64,000 nucleotides of DNA from Saccharina japonica (Eukaryota; Sar; Phaeophyceae; Laminariales; Laminariaceae). Positions 1-9,588 of this stretch are shown piece after piece. The notes beneath the pieces are model-generated. The model was not told the DNA's origin and did no database searches. It saw only the letters and a program-made list of their open reading frames with translations. Each line of letters begins with the position of its first letter. The first letter of the stretch is position 1. A program made the translations under genes and the position numbers. Location of the stretch: positions 1,157,868 through 1,221,867 of the forward strand of contig MEHQ01000140.1 of assembly GCA_008828725.1 (NCBI GenBank), given 5' to 3'.

Positions 1-1105
1 CATACCTTGAGCGCCACAACAATAAACTATTGACAAATATGATAAAATGTTTGGCGGGGTCATTAACAAAAATCTCTGAGAACGATCGAGTCAATAGTAG
101 TAATGGTTCCATCATATTTCCGAGTATGTTTTATCCCGAAAAATGCAGGTGCAGTTTTTTAAATAATATTTGTACAACAGTAATACGCAGATATTTCATA
201 ACGTCGTATTTATGTAATATGATACCAGTATACAATATGATATGCGTATGATACAATATCGCATGTTGTTGTATTAATAGTAGATTCTCGATTTGTCCTT
301 GCGCCACTCCCCTAGGCACGTCCCGGAGGGGAACCTTGTATATAATATGTATATACATTACGCCTAGATGGTACCGGTAGTACAACGGAGTAGTGTATTC
401 CGCACCACAAACAGCTAAATAGCACAGCGTAGTGGACAAACATACAGCTGTGATGATGACAGACTAGAGGGTGAGTACTCGTTTGTTTCTTGCATTAGTC
501 GTTCGGCCATTGACCACGCATCCCTTTCGAGACGGAGCACCGCTCCTACTCCTAATAGAGACAGCATTGATGATGATATCGATGATGGCAATGATGATAA
601 AGATGCCCTCGTCATGTGGGGGAACTCTCTCCGCCTATCATCTATACTGGTGTGTATACAACGTTTGCTTCTCCTTGTCGCAAGCAAAAGCGTAATCGAT
701 GTGCACGCAGATGCATTTTCGAGGTATTTAGTTGTATAAGCAGCCAGCAGCTATCCATATTAATAGCTCACCATGGAGAATAAAAGAAAAGAGACACCAT
801 GCACAATGCACATAGCACGCGCCCCGTTCTTCGTTGTGTCCTGCGTGCTCTACAGGCTTTCCACGTGTGTGTTCGCTGTGTCATCGGTTGTTCTTCTGGC
901 AGCTTCTGGTCTACGTTGTCGTTTCGCCACTTGTTGGGCTGTGCCGCCATTCCCGCCATTATTCGTTCTTCTTTTCTACACAATATACATACCGGTTTTT
1001 TTTTCGTTCCTTCGTGTTTCAAGTGACGATGCTGCCCCCCCCCCCCCCCCCTCAGTGCGTACGCCACGAGCTCTGGGGGTACATTACTCTAGATGGACGA
1101 TACTA
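1..1105. other. Intergenic, no gene seen
   Basis: Only short overlapping open frames with no recognisable product are present. A weak match to repeat family L lies at about 285-345 (the block GGAGGGGAACCTTGTA resembles sequence at 10980 and 19930). A C-run sits at 1037-1052. Confidence 0.5.
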
Positions 1106-1223
1106 TTACGGAGGACCATAGTAAATAGAACCATACTATATTGTTTGTAAAAATAGGTAAACATATAGGTTTTTGTGCGTACCGTAGGTCCTATTAACTA
1201 GTGTTTACTATGGTCCCCCGTGA
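1106..1223. mobile_element. Family A MITE, TA target (first copy)
   Basis: This is the founding description of family A: about 100-125 bp, nearly palindromic, with terminal inverted repeats starting TTACGGGGGACCATAGT and ending in its complement, flanked by TA. The arms carry TAAATAGGACC and the middle carries GTAAAAATAG and GGTTTTTGTGTGTACC. The element has no coding capacity, so it must be moved by a transposase encoded elsewhere. The TA target and TIR layout suggest the Tc1/mariner superfamily. This copy is flanked by TA on both sides (1104-1105 and 1224-1225). I count fifteen copies in the window. Confidence 0.85.
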
Positions 1224-1406
1224 TATATGGTAAATGACGATGTAACACGATGTGCAAACAACGACGACAACAACAACAAAAACTCTTGTGAACACGACGA
1301 GCTGTGTTCTACCTACAGACTGAATCCACCCACGAGTATATAGATACACATGGGGGGAAAATAGGCCGGACCCTCAAAATGGTTTATCTATATTTAAAAA
1401 ATGAAA

Positions 1407-1645
1407 AAACAACAGCTGTGAGCTCGAGGATTTCGTCGAAGCTCATCTTTGCTAGCTGAGTGTAATACTTCGATCGCGCGTACTTACGGATTTTATATGT
1501 CCTCATGTAGGATGTACATCCCGTATGAGGGGGACACAATCTGAGGCTGTAGAATTCAGGAAGTGTGTGTCTATTTGTGGGGGAAGAAATAATTAAAATT
1601 AAATTAAAATTAAAATTAAACAGTCTGAAATAAACGTACCAGGTA
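1407..1645 (+). repeat. Family F dispersed repeat, long copy
   Basis: It begins at CAGCTGTGAGCTCGAGGATT and runs through a CGATCGCGCG motif and a CCTCATGTAGGATG segment to an AAATTAAA-rich end. A near-identical inverted copy lies at 46767-46948 and a related tandem at 49300-49790. Homology between the two long copies stops exactly at a TACCAGGTA 9-mer (1637-1645). I cannot assign the family to a transposon class. Confidence 0.75.
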
Positions 1646-1964
1646 TACTATAGTGTTCCGACGAGTTAACGTGATATAGTGGGTCTACTATTTGTAGCTA
1701 TATAACATGCCTGGTTAAGGTGATACTTTGTACCGGAACGCTTCTCCCAAAACACCCCTGCCTCGGTTTGGCCCCCCCATGCCCCGTCGGATCCGACCTG
1801 AACCTGAGCCCTCCAGACTGCCCCTGGGTATATACAGTAGTACGAGTAGTAATATTAATAGAAGTTTGCTGCCGACAGGGCCCAGTTCGCACTCTCTGAA
1901 CCCACAAAAAAATCGTCAAGATCGAGATTTAACAACAAATAATTTATTCTCTCGTAAAAGTATA

Positions 1965-2043
1965 CCACTCTGTACCTAAATATAAGCACCGTTTTCATTT
2001 AATATTAATGTGCAAAAGGTGCTTATACTTCGAGACAGAGTGG
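1965..2043. mobile_element. Family B MITE, Stowaway-like (first copy)
   Basis: This is an element of about 80 bp with terminal inverted repeats CCACTCTGT and ACAGAGTGG flanked by TA on both sides, followed inward by AATATAAGCAC and its complement. The TA-flanked CTCTGTCCCGAAATATAAG-type end closely resembles the plant Stowaway (Tc1/mariner) consensus end. It is non-coding. Ten full copies and one half copy occur in the window. Confidence 0.85.
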
Positions 2044-2048
2044 TAGTA

Positions 2049-2481
2049 TTTTTTTTCGCCGATATGGGACGTTTCGGCCCCGGATCTCGACGTGGGCATG
2101 GGAACTGGGGTGCACGCGGGGCGAAGTTTTTACAAGTGTGATTGGTTGTATGGGATCAGGGTTCTTGATAGGCGCTGCCGGGGGCTAATTGCGTATCAAA
2201 GGATCAGTTTTGAGGGCTCAGATCCGGGTGGGGTTTCAGGTCGCCGTGGGACCACAAACAGGGTGCCAAAGCGGGGGAAGCAGGGTGTTTTTAGAAAAAT
2301 CAGAGAGTTCCGGCATCATAGTACTATATATACTGTCGTTACGTGTATAATAACCTATATACTGGTATTATTTTCCATCCAGTGGTTGTTTACAAGATTT
2401 GTTCTGTCTCAATCGTCGTGTGTCTCACGACTCCGCATCTACATGCCACACACCCACCCACGCCCTTGGGCAGGACATCAT
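2049..2481. other. No supported feature
   Basis: A 219-codon open frame starts at 2092 on the plus strand, but its second half is family D repeat plus retrotransposon remnant and its first half matches nothing I recognise. I do not call it a gene. Confidence 0.4.
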
Positions 2482-2672
2482 CAGTGGTCCCTCTACAGCA
2501 GTAGTGCCGGCGTGCGCCAACCAACACTGCCGATACTGCTATCAGCGGCAACCGGCACTGCTCCGCACACTGCCACGCTGGTCAATCCCGTCTATGCTCC
2601 AAGCGTTTCCACAGGCACTATAGCGGGAAACCGACACTATAGAGGGCACCCGGCACTATATAGGGACCACTA
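2482..2672. repeat. Family D element (CTATAGTGCCGG type)
   Basis: Family D elements are 190-360 bp. They begin AGTGGTCCCTCTATAGTGCC and end in the inverse GGCACTATAGAGGGACCACT. They contain GTGCGCCAGCCAACA, CGCACACTGCCAC and a segment ending GATTCCACAGGCACTATAG, with a variable number of about 22-bp units carrying GGTTGCCGCTATAGTGCC. The imperfect terminal inversion suggests a non-autonomous DNA element whose interior expands in tandem. Five copies are present in the window. Confidence 0.75.
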
Positions 2673-2696
2673 CCTGTATATAGCCCTCCGACGTCC

Positions 2697-2813
2697 TCCC
2701 TTGTCCCCCTGGCGGCCTGGCGATCTCGTAGAGCAAGATTGTGTGGATTAGTACATCCGGCGCGAAGTCGCGACCTCTGGGTGATCACCGAGATTATGTA
2801 ACCTGTACTTCGT
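2697..2813 (-). pseudogene. 3' remnant of RLE-type LINE
   Basis: In the minus frame this reads ISVITQRSRLRAG then LALRDRQAARGTRED. It aligns with the last 40 residues of the reverse transcriptase at 7024-9588 (ISVTTQVAISRRV, LALRDRQAARGRREEE). It directly abuts the family D element, so an open frame here is a chimera of two repeats. It keeps only the extreme 3' end. Confidence 0.75.
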
Positions 2814-3044
2814 ATGTACCACCCACCCCCTGGGGGTACACGGCGTATTCCCCCCCGAGGGCCTTTATGACCATACAACTACGGCCATGCATGATACGGA
2901 TCGAGTAAGTAGCCGTGCACACTTTACGTTAGTAGTAGTACCGGGTTTCCTGATGCTTCGTGACACCTGCAAATAGACAACAAACAGCAGTAGCATCTAT
3001 CAATCCATGTACTACTGTATATATATATTGTTTCCACTTCGTTC

Positions 3045-3180
3045 ATCTGTGTGTGTTGTCTTCACATTGAACCGTTCTTTCTCGTACCCAGCTACATCAA
3101 TACACTCAGCAGTGTCTGTCCTGATTCCCAATCCGAGATACCTGGTACTAGTTATTTGGTCACAGACCGTGAGACAGAGA
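3045..3180 (+). repeat. Family H dispersed repeat, diverged copy
   Basis: Family H is a non-coding segment of about 120 bp with the order TTCACATTAAACC, TTTCTACCCGTCGACATC, CCAGTGTCCGTGCCGATTC, TTCATCCTAAAAAGGTA and TCTGTGGTCAC. This copy keeps TTCACATTGAACCGTTCTTT and the GGTCACAGACC end but is diverged in between. Better copies lie at 17162 (inverted) and 28308. Confidence 0.5.
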
Positions 3181-3640
3181 AAAAAACAAAACGAAAAAAA
3201 ACATCGCAAATGAATGGGTGAAAGCAAGTGAAATGCCAACGTACCGCATACGAGAACACAACGACACAAGCCGTCCCAGAAGATAGGAACAAAAGGACCT
3301 AGCTGTTATATATTAACTGAAGTTATGAATATTATTATTATTATTATTATCTATTTATTTTGTTAATTGCCCTCCGACAAAGCACAGATCAAATCTCGAT
3401 CCATCATGTATATAGCCATGTAGAAGGGAAAAATCCTTCATTGTTCATGAACTCCGTGCGACTTGCGCCCACATTTTTGGGCACAACAAGATACGTGTAG
3501 TTTGAGTTGGCTCATTTTTGAGTACGGTATACCTGGTATAATTTTTAATTTCTATTTTTTTTTAAATGTAATTACATTTCTTTTATCAAGAATGTGAAAG
3601 TAGTGGTATGAATAAGAGACCAGAAGGAGCACTGGGGCGC
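3181..3640. other. No gene seen
   Basis: AT-rich non-coding sequence with a short ATT array near 3331 and a T-run near 3555. There is one TACCTGGTA 9-mer at 3530. Confidence 0.5.
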
Positions 3641-4163
3641 GGGGGGGGGGTACTCATGTCGTGCACGGCCGTAGTCGTATGACCATAGACCCTCGCATCC
3701 CTACAATGCCGGAACGGAGCACGTTCGGTTTTCACCAACCAGGCAGACATTTCTTGCACCAAGCGCGAAGCGCCGTGAGGTATTGGGCGAGTCGCATGGA
3801 GGGTGAGCTGCATCTTGCTAAGAACCGCCTGTGAGGCGGACTTGCGTATGGACGACAGCCTCCAATGAATTGATTTAATTTCTGGTGTGGTCACTTCCAG
3901 AGACAGCAATGGGTATTACTGTGTATCTGCCTCGCGGGTGCCTTACCATATACACACTCCGTGATACGATCATTCCCCTCGTGCGGAGATGAGGTTATCA
4001 ACCCCGCACAAATGATCTAACAAGACCGTATGGTTGACCGCCAACAAAAAAAAACGTACCCTGGTTGTCGAGCTCACGCAGTGAGAGGCGTGTTTTACAG
4101 CGTCGTTGCCAACGGACGCCAACCCAACCTATACATAATATAAATATTTATAAAATATTTATA
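3641..4163 (-). mobile_element. Family S1 retroposon, near full length
   Basis: S1 is a non-autonomous repeat. In its own orientation it has an AT-rich leader, a head GGTTGGGTTGGCGTCCGTTG, GACGCTGTAAAACACGCC, an internal CCGCACGAGGGGAATG block, CCATTGCTGTCTCTGGAAGT, TCCGCCTCACAGGCGGTTCT, CATTGTAGGGATGCGAGGGT, TGGTCATACGACTACGGCC and a tail ATGAGTAC followed by a C-run. Full length is about 480-520 bp. Many copies are truncated at the head but keep the tail, as target-primed retroposons do. I found no convincing tRNA-type A/B boxes. This copy is reversed, with its C-tail seen as a G-run at 3641-3650. Confidence 0.85.
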
Positions 4164-4188
4164 GGGGGGGGGGGGGTAGGGTAGGGGG

Positions 4189-4376
4189 GTACTCATTGTC
4201 ACACCGGCTGTAGTCGTATTGCCGTAGACCCTCGCATCCCTACCATAGTACCGGGACGGAGCACATATTATATCTGGTTTTTGCCGACCAGGCAGGCGGC
4301 GCTTGAGATGGCCGGCGAGTCGCACGAAGGGTGAGCTGCATCCTGCTGAGAACCTCTCGCGAGGCGCACTTTTGGC
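4189..4376 (-). mobile_element. Family S1 retroposon, head-truncated
   Basis: A diverged copy directly behind the first, separated from it only by a G-run at 4164-4188. It keeps GTACTCA, the GTAGACCCTCGCATCCCTAC block and the GGGTGAGCTGCATCCTGCT block, and ends at the CGCGAGGCGCACTT segment. Confidence 0.8.
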
Positions 4377-4795
4377 ACCTTGTGCGTCCTTTCTTGCATA
4401 CGGGTGCCAGAGGGGTGACAGACCCACGCCCCCGGCGTAAGGATGGAACGTGGGGGTGCGGCGTCGTTTTGTGTTTAATGATTTAAGCGCAAGACAGACT
4501 TGTGATATAAAGAGAAGGGTGGAAAGAGATCTCGTGTAACAAAATCTTGCCGTGCGAGCGAGCTTCTTTAGATGTACCCGCATTGAAAATAGAGCCTTTC
4601 TAAGCACAACGACCTGCTGGCACACCAACCAAGCATGCATGCCTCGGTGAGAAATAGGGTTAGAGTTCCGGGTCGCGGTGGTGGTCGCCGTTAGCCGAAA
4701 CCGAAAATAATAACACCGTCGGGAAAAAAACGCCTTACAGTTTTGTGACAAAACCCTACCAGGTACCTACCTCATTTTAGAACAGCTTCATTTTG
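4377..4795. other. No gene seen
   Basis: A 218-codon minus-strand frame spanning 4095-4751 runs through S1 sequence and unmatched flank. I treat it as chance. Confidence 0.4.
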
Positions 4796-4975
4796 TTCGG
4801 GTACGTTCGCACGTGGAGTAGTTTTGATGGTTAGGAGGAAGTAGGCATCGAATGGAGCTATTAATAGGCTACTGTAAAGTCCAATTACTCGTTTGCGCGT
4901 GGCGTAGTTTTGGTGTCAAGCCGGAAAGTAGGTATCGAGTGGAGCTATTAATAGGCTACTGCTGTTGAGCCCAAT
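4796..4975. repeat. Tandem duplication, about 100 bp x2
   Basis: The segment ending GAGCTATTAATAGGCTACTG occurs twice with the same upstream order (CGTGG, GTAGTTTTG, AAGTAGGTATCGA). A single diverged relative lies near 17015. Confidence 0.7.
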
Positions 4976-5127
4976 AGGTTTACTTGTTTGCTTTCCCTGT
5001 TTTTTTTTCTTTCTGGTATATCGTACTGTTACAGGTGTGTGTAAAGTATATTAATCGCTGTTTATGAGCAATCGATGTAAAATATATTGCTGCACACTTT
5101 TGTCGGAAGGCAAATAATATAATAAAA

Positions 5128-5128
<1 letters not shown>

Positions 5129-5199
<71 letters not shown>
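5129..5199. repeat. (TAA)n microsatellite
   Basis: About 23 uninterrupted AAT/TAA units. Read on the minus strand they give a polyleucine frame, which is an artefact. Confidence 0.95.
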
Positions 5200-5200
<1 letters not shown>

Positions 5201-5693
5201 CAAACATGATGATAGTACCACCTGGTGTGTACGTTATCATGTGTTTTTACGTATATAGAGAAAAGCCAGGCTGAGGTTTATGGGGGGAAACTAGTAAGAA
5301 ATCCCGACGCTGTTATCTTGAATTTATACAGCCGTGTCTATCACTGTTTTGTACCATATTTTTTTTCCATATTTGGAATTTGGAAAAATTGAAAAATTAC
5401 TTTGCAGTGTATACGAGCGTGTAGTATATTATCGTACGAAACTTTTTGGTTTTACCAGCATCCCTTGGCGGTTAATTTGTAAAGTTGGGGGGGGAGGGGG
5501 GCGTGCTCAAGATAGGGTAGTAAACAGGGCTTAAAAGTGTAAATAACACGCCTTACGTACCTGCTGTACAACAACTCCCTTTGGGGCAAGGGTCGGAAAA
5601 TAAATACCAGGTATCGATTGCAGGATCGGTTAAAACGAAGCAGCAAGTCCGGACTGCTGAGGTATCCAGAGGTTTTAGCAGAGCTATATATGT

Positions 5694-5732
5694 ACCAGTC
5701 TGAACGGAAATGTAAGGACCGTTCGGTCTTCA

Positions 5733-5735
<3 letters not shown>
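5694..5735 (+). mobile_element. Family B MITE, half copy
   Basis: The left end only: CCAGTCTGAACGGAAATGTA and AGGACCG, preceded by TA, running straight into a C-run. The missing right half and the C-run suggest a break or assembly slip at the homopolymer. Confidence 0.6.

Positions 5736-5768
<33 letters not shown>
5736..5768. repeat. Poly-C tract, about 33 bp
   Basis: One of many long C/G homopolymers. Unlike most it is not next to an S1 end. It joins a family B half copy to a family S2 copy. Confidence 0.95.
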
Positions 5769-5769
5769 A

Positions 5770-5950
5770 TCTCATGCATTATCTTCGACCTTCCTTTCTC
5801 TCTCCTTCCTAGTAATAGTCGTAACTCAGATCTGGGATCACAAAGTAGGTACTTCTCCCTCCTCCCACTACGGTTCGTGCCTTGATTTTTTTATCGCGAG
5901 AAGACTTCAGCCCTTTCGTTCCCTCGACTCGCATCGAATTGTATTTTTCT
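5770..5950 (-). mobile_element. Family S2 tRNA-derived SINE, body only
   Basis: It matches the S2 body (CCTTTCTCTCTCCTTCCTAG, GTCGTAACTCAGATC, ATCGCGAGAAGACTTCAG) but stops before the tRNA-like head. See the copy at 44616 for the family description. Confidence 0.75.
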
Positions 5951-6034
5951 TAGCCTTATGATCCTTACATTCCCGTCCAGAGTTGTCAATTCAAGGAGGT
6001 CTCCGCTCACTGGTATTGGATATCGTATCGAAAA

Positions 6035-6240
6035 TTTTGATATATCGAAACATCGGGCTTTCGATATATCGAAATATCGAGTTTCCGGTATATCGAAATA
6101 TCGATATTCCGATATATCGAAACATCGATATTCCGATATATCGAACTATCGATATTCCGATATATCAAAATATCGAGATTCCGATATATTGAAGTATCGA
6201 GATTCCGATATATAAAAATATCGAGATTTCAGTAGATATA
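6035..6240. repeat. 24-bp palindromic satellite, about 8 units
   Basis: Head-to-tail units of 24 bp with the core TATATCGAAATATCGA plus a variable TTCCGA. Each unit is self-complementary around TCGA, so the array can fold at several registers. Units diverge gradually toward the right end. Open frames translate to repeated YRNIDIPI, a by-product of the period being a multiple of three. Confidence 0.9.
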
Positions 6241-6299
6241 TTTTTATCGGTACATATCGTATCAAACTCGATTATCGTCCGATATACGTATGATACGGA

Positions 6300-7020
6300 C
6301 AACACTACTTTAATACCGCTCACACATGCACGCGCGCGGCACGATGGTAGTAACGCTCCCATTGGTCGGTTGATAGGACTACACCTCTACACCTACTGGC
6401 ATAGTTTTCGTCTGGCGCTACGGTAGGGTATAATATACACGACGTGAAACGTAAAACCTTATGGAGACTTTAAAGGGCGAACATTGACGATAAAACACAC
6501 AACAAAAATGGCGATTGACAGCGACGAACTGCCACGGCGTGAGTGGGGGATGATGATATGATATAATAGTATAGGTTGGTGTCCGAGTTGGTGATATGAT
6601 ATAATAGTATAGGTTGGTGTCCGAGTTGTCATATGTACATATATACAATGCAAGGAGTCGTGTAGACGGCACGGGCGCCACATGACTCTATATATGTGCC
6701 CCCGTACTGCTATCATAGGCGCTCACGCTGTTCGTCCACGGTCGATAACAACACCCAATAAGTTATCATTGTTCTGGCCGCTAGCTCGGGGTGCCAAAGC
6801 GGCGAGACACAAGAAGAGTAGCCCTTGCCATGCAGGTTGGTCTATATTATTATATTATTATATTATTTGCCTTCCAATGTGCAGGGCGCTATTCATTCAG
6901 AATGAAAAAGCTGACACAATTCGTCGAATACCACCACTCTCTTTCAACCACTTCTCCTCCTCTGCGTGTACTCAATAGAATACGTAATTATTGTACCTGC
7001 TATATATCTATTCGCCGTGC
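6300..7020. other. No gene; short tandem inside
   Basis: Contains a 38-bp direct duplication at 6553-6628 (GATATGATATAATAG then GGTTGGTGTCCGAGTTG). Nothing else is recognised. The region adjoins the 3' end of the retrotransposon, and no target-site duplication could be fixed. Confidence 0.5.
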
Positions 7021-7023
7021 TTC

Positions 7024-9588
7024 CTACTCTGCGTCAACATTCCACGCCCACGCCATGGGAAGCAATCCTCCCTCCTCCTCCCTTCTCCCCCTGGCGGCCT
7101 GCCGGTCTCGCAGGGCGAGCTTGTATCGGTGCACCCGGCGTGAGATCGCGACCTGGGTGGTTACCGATATGACCTGGAAAAGGTGCTCCTTACAGACCCC
7201 TTTTCTTGATAAGGACCCCCCGTCCGTTCCTCCGACGATGCTCGCCGCCAGCTGGTCGATGAACTCGCTACCTTCCTTCCCGAGGCGTCCAAAGCTTTCC
7301 ACCGCAAGGGTGACAAGTTTATGGCTGCGCTCGTCGAAGGACACCTGTCCTGCACGAGCGTAGTGGTTGCGCTTTCGCGCCTCAGAAGTGGAGGCAGCTG
7401 ATCCGTCTCGATCAGCGCTGCCAGCCCGCATGTGAACCCTCGCTTGGGGGTCTGCATGCGTGATGTCGAGGAGTATCGCCTTGTTGCGGTACTCTGACGT
7501 TGTAGCGTCTCGGAGGCCTCCCCTCTCGATCACTATATCCATCCGGAGGTTCCTGTCGGCGTTGAAGGGCGCTCCGCTTTCCACTTGATGGCGGATGGAT
7601 AACCGCTTGAAGGTGCGGGACAGCGCGTGGACTAGCGGCTGATGCTGGTTTACCTGCGCGCCTGCTCGGTGGCATGTGCGCGCGTGGCGCGTGTTGACAT
7701 CCGTCGCTTCGCAGCAGGGGCACCTCGCCGCTAGGGGCTCTTCCATTCCCAGGAAGCGCCGTCCCATAGACACGAACTCCGAAGCCGGTATGATTCGTGC
7801 CGGGTCCACAGGCCTTGCCCTCAAACAGGCGACAGCGCCTGGTCTCGATAGGCTCCGTTGCCGAGCCTTGGCAAGCTCTCTTGTTTTTACTCCCCCAAAC
7901 ACGTCGTTCGGATCCGACGGTCCTGCTGCCTCGGGGAGGTGGTCCAGGGAAGCAACGTACCGTTGGTACCGTACCCGGTTCACCTGCTGCCCCAGCTTGT
8001 GCTGCGCCTTGTGGGAGCTGATCGTTTGGGCGTCATGTGCCGGTAGTACCTCCACATCAGACTGCCCCGCTACTCCATCGTCATTCGTGCGGAACGCCCT
8101 GTTTCGCCAGCTTTCCGGGACCACGTTCGCCATGGCCTCCTCCGATACGCCGTGAATGTCGCGAAGGTCCCTGACGCTACTCCATATGCGGCGAACGAGG
8201 TCCGAATTGGGCAGCTCCCTTCGGACTTTTTCTCCCAATGGACCGGAGAGGTCAGCAAGGACCTCTGGCACCGTCGCCACTAAGCTCCCGATGGACGCTG
8301 ACATTCTCCTTGATTCAGCCGACGACAGTCCAAACCCCCCGGCCCCCGTGGAGAGGCTCGCCTGCGCTCTCTGGTGGGGCTGTAGCGTCAACCGGTCCGC
8401 CGGGCATCCGTCCGCAAAGAACGACGATTCATCTGTTGTCCCTGGAATCTCGAGAAGGCGCTCTAGCATCCACATCGCGCTAGTGTCTGCCCGCTGACAC
8501 GCGGGTAGTGACAGCTCCGGGTCCATTACCCGCTCAATGTAGGAGGTCCGCTGTACCATTGAGCTGGTGGCGATGAGGTTCGCCGACTGTTTGTCCGGCA
8601 TACGCGGCAGGATGCGTGCGAGTTGCTCTGCCCCCCCATCTCGGACTATTTCCACGGCGCTGTTCACCGCGAATGCATCGTTGCCTATGGGCACGCCAAC
8701 CACCTTTACCCCACCCCCTTCCGCAATGCGAACACCGATGCCCCCCAGAAGTGCAATCTCTTCCGGCGTAGGCACATGCCCTTTTGGGGGCAAAGCGACC
8801 GTCTTGCTGGGGTTAATGGTGATGCCTATTTCGCACAGCTCGTGTTGGAGAAAGGGCACTACTCTCACAGTGTTCGGTGTGATCTCTGACATACCGATGC
8901 TGATGTCGTCGAGGTAGGCAAAGGCTTCAACACCCCTGGGTTCGAACTCCTCGCGGACCCGCTTCAGTGCTGGCAGCAATGGCATGCAGAACAGCGCCGG
9001 GCCCATGGCGTCCCCTTGCTGCACTCCGCTGGAACATTCGATCTTTCGCCGCTCCCCCGAATCCATTTGGAAGAACACAGGGGCGGGCCTCTCGCCGTAG
9101 CATTTTGCGATGAACGGCGTGAGCGCGGGCACGCAAGTGGCCGCCTCGGCAAGTACTGCCGTCCGCTTCACCGTATTGAAGGCGTTGGAACAGTCGGTTA
9201 GGATGAGCCAGTTTCTTGCCTCATGGTGCACCCGGGCGTGTAGAGCTACCTGCTCCACCCCCCCTCGAACCTCTACCCCAAACTGCCTTGCCTCACGATT
9301 AATCTCTTCCAGCCGTGGCCGCCACTGCCGCATAGTCCCGGCTGCGAGAAAACGTCTCCACGTCATACCTACACATACGGGGCGGCATTTTCCCCCCAAG
9401 GCAGTGAGGTTGGACTGCAAGAAGAGCTGCCAGAATTCCGGCGGAAATGCACCGGGGTCGTCGAAGATCCGCCTCCAGAAGGTCTCGATGCTACGTAGCT
9501 CCAAACTTCTCGCGACCGAAGCCGGTCCTGATGATCGATTGCAGGTGTGAGAAGCGTAGACCGTCACTCCCCGCGCCTGATAGCGCAT
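7024..9588 (-). CDS. Reverse transcriptase / RLE endonuclease polyprotein (854 codons)
   Basis: This would encode the protein that copies the element's RNA into a nicked chromosomal target. Reverse-transcriptase motifs are visible in order: motif A LTDCSNAFNTV (residues 130-140, Asp132), motif B SSGVQQGDAMGPAL (186-199) and motif C AYLDDI with the catalytic Asp pair at about 227-228. Downstream come a Cys/His cluster RCPCCEATDVNTRHARTCH (622-640), like the zinc knuckle preceding the nuclease of R2-type elements, then LRMDIVIERGG and NKAILLDITHAD (about 681-712), which fit the D...D-x-T pattern of the PD-(D/E)XK restriction-like endonuclease. The ATG at 9588 is not the true start: the real N-terminus continues in another frame (9491-9745). 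Class R2/NeSL/CRE-like is inferred from domain order, and the exact clade is unknown. Confidence 0.8.
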   Translation of the reverse strand: MRYQARGVTVYASHTCNRSSGPASVARSLELRSIETFWRRIFDDPGAFPPEFWQLFLQSNLTALGGKCRPVCVGMTWRRFLAAGTMRQWRPRLEEINREARQFGVEVRGGVEQVALHARVHHEARNWLILTDCSNAFNTVKRTAVLAEAATCVPALTPFIAKCYGERPAPVFFQMDSGERRKIECSSGVQQGDAMGPALFCMPLLPALKRVREEFEPRGVEAFAYLDDISIGMSEITPNTVRVVPFLQHELCEIGITINPSKTVALPPKGHVPTPEEIALLGGIGVRIAEGGGVKVVGVPIGNDAFAVNSAVEIVRDGGAEQLARILPRMPDKQSANLIATSSMVQRTSYIERVMDPELSLPACQRADTSAMWMLERLLEIPGTTDESSFFADGCPADRLTLQPHQRAQASLSTGAGGFGLSSAESRRMSASIGSLVATVPEVLADLSGPLGEKVRRELPNSDLVRRIWSSVRDLRDIHGVSEEAMANVVPESWRNRAFRTNDDGVAGQSDVEVLPAHDAQTISSHKAQHKLGQQVNRVRYQRYVASLDHLPEAAGPSDPNDVFGGVKTRELAKARQRSLSRPGAVACLRARPVDPARIIPASEFVSMGRRFLGMEEPLAARCPCCEATDVNTRHARTCHRAGAQVNQHQPLVHALSRTFKRLSIRHQVESGAPFNADRNLRMDIVIERGGLRDATTSEYRNKAILLDITHADPQARVHMRAGSADRDGSAASTSEARKRNHYARAGQVSFDERSHKLVTLAVESFGRLGKEGSEFIDQLAASIVGGTDGGSLSRKGVCKEHLFQVISVTTQVAISRRVHRYKLALRDRQAARGRREEEGGLLPMAWAWNVDAE

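Noticed and set aside
4980-5240. Polyleucine protein on the minus strand
   Set aside because: It is the translation of the TAA microsatellite.
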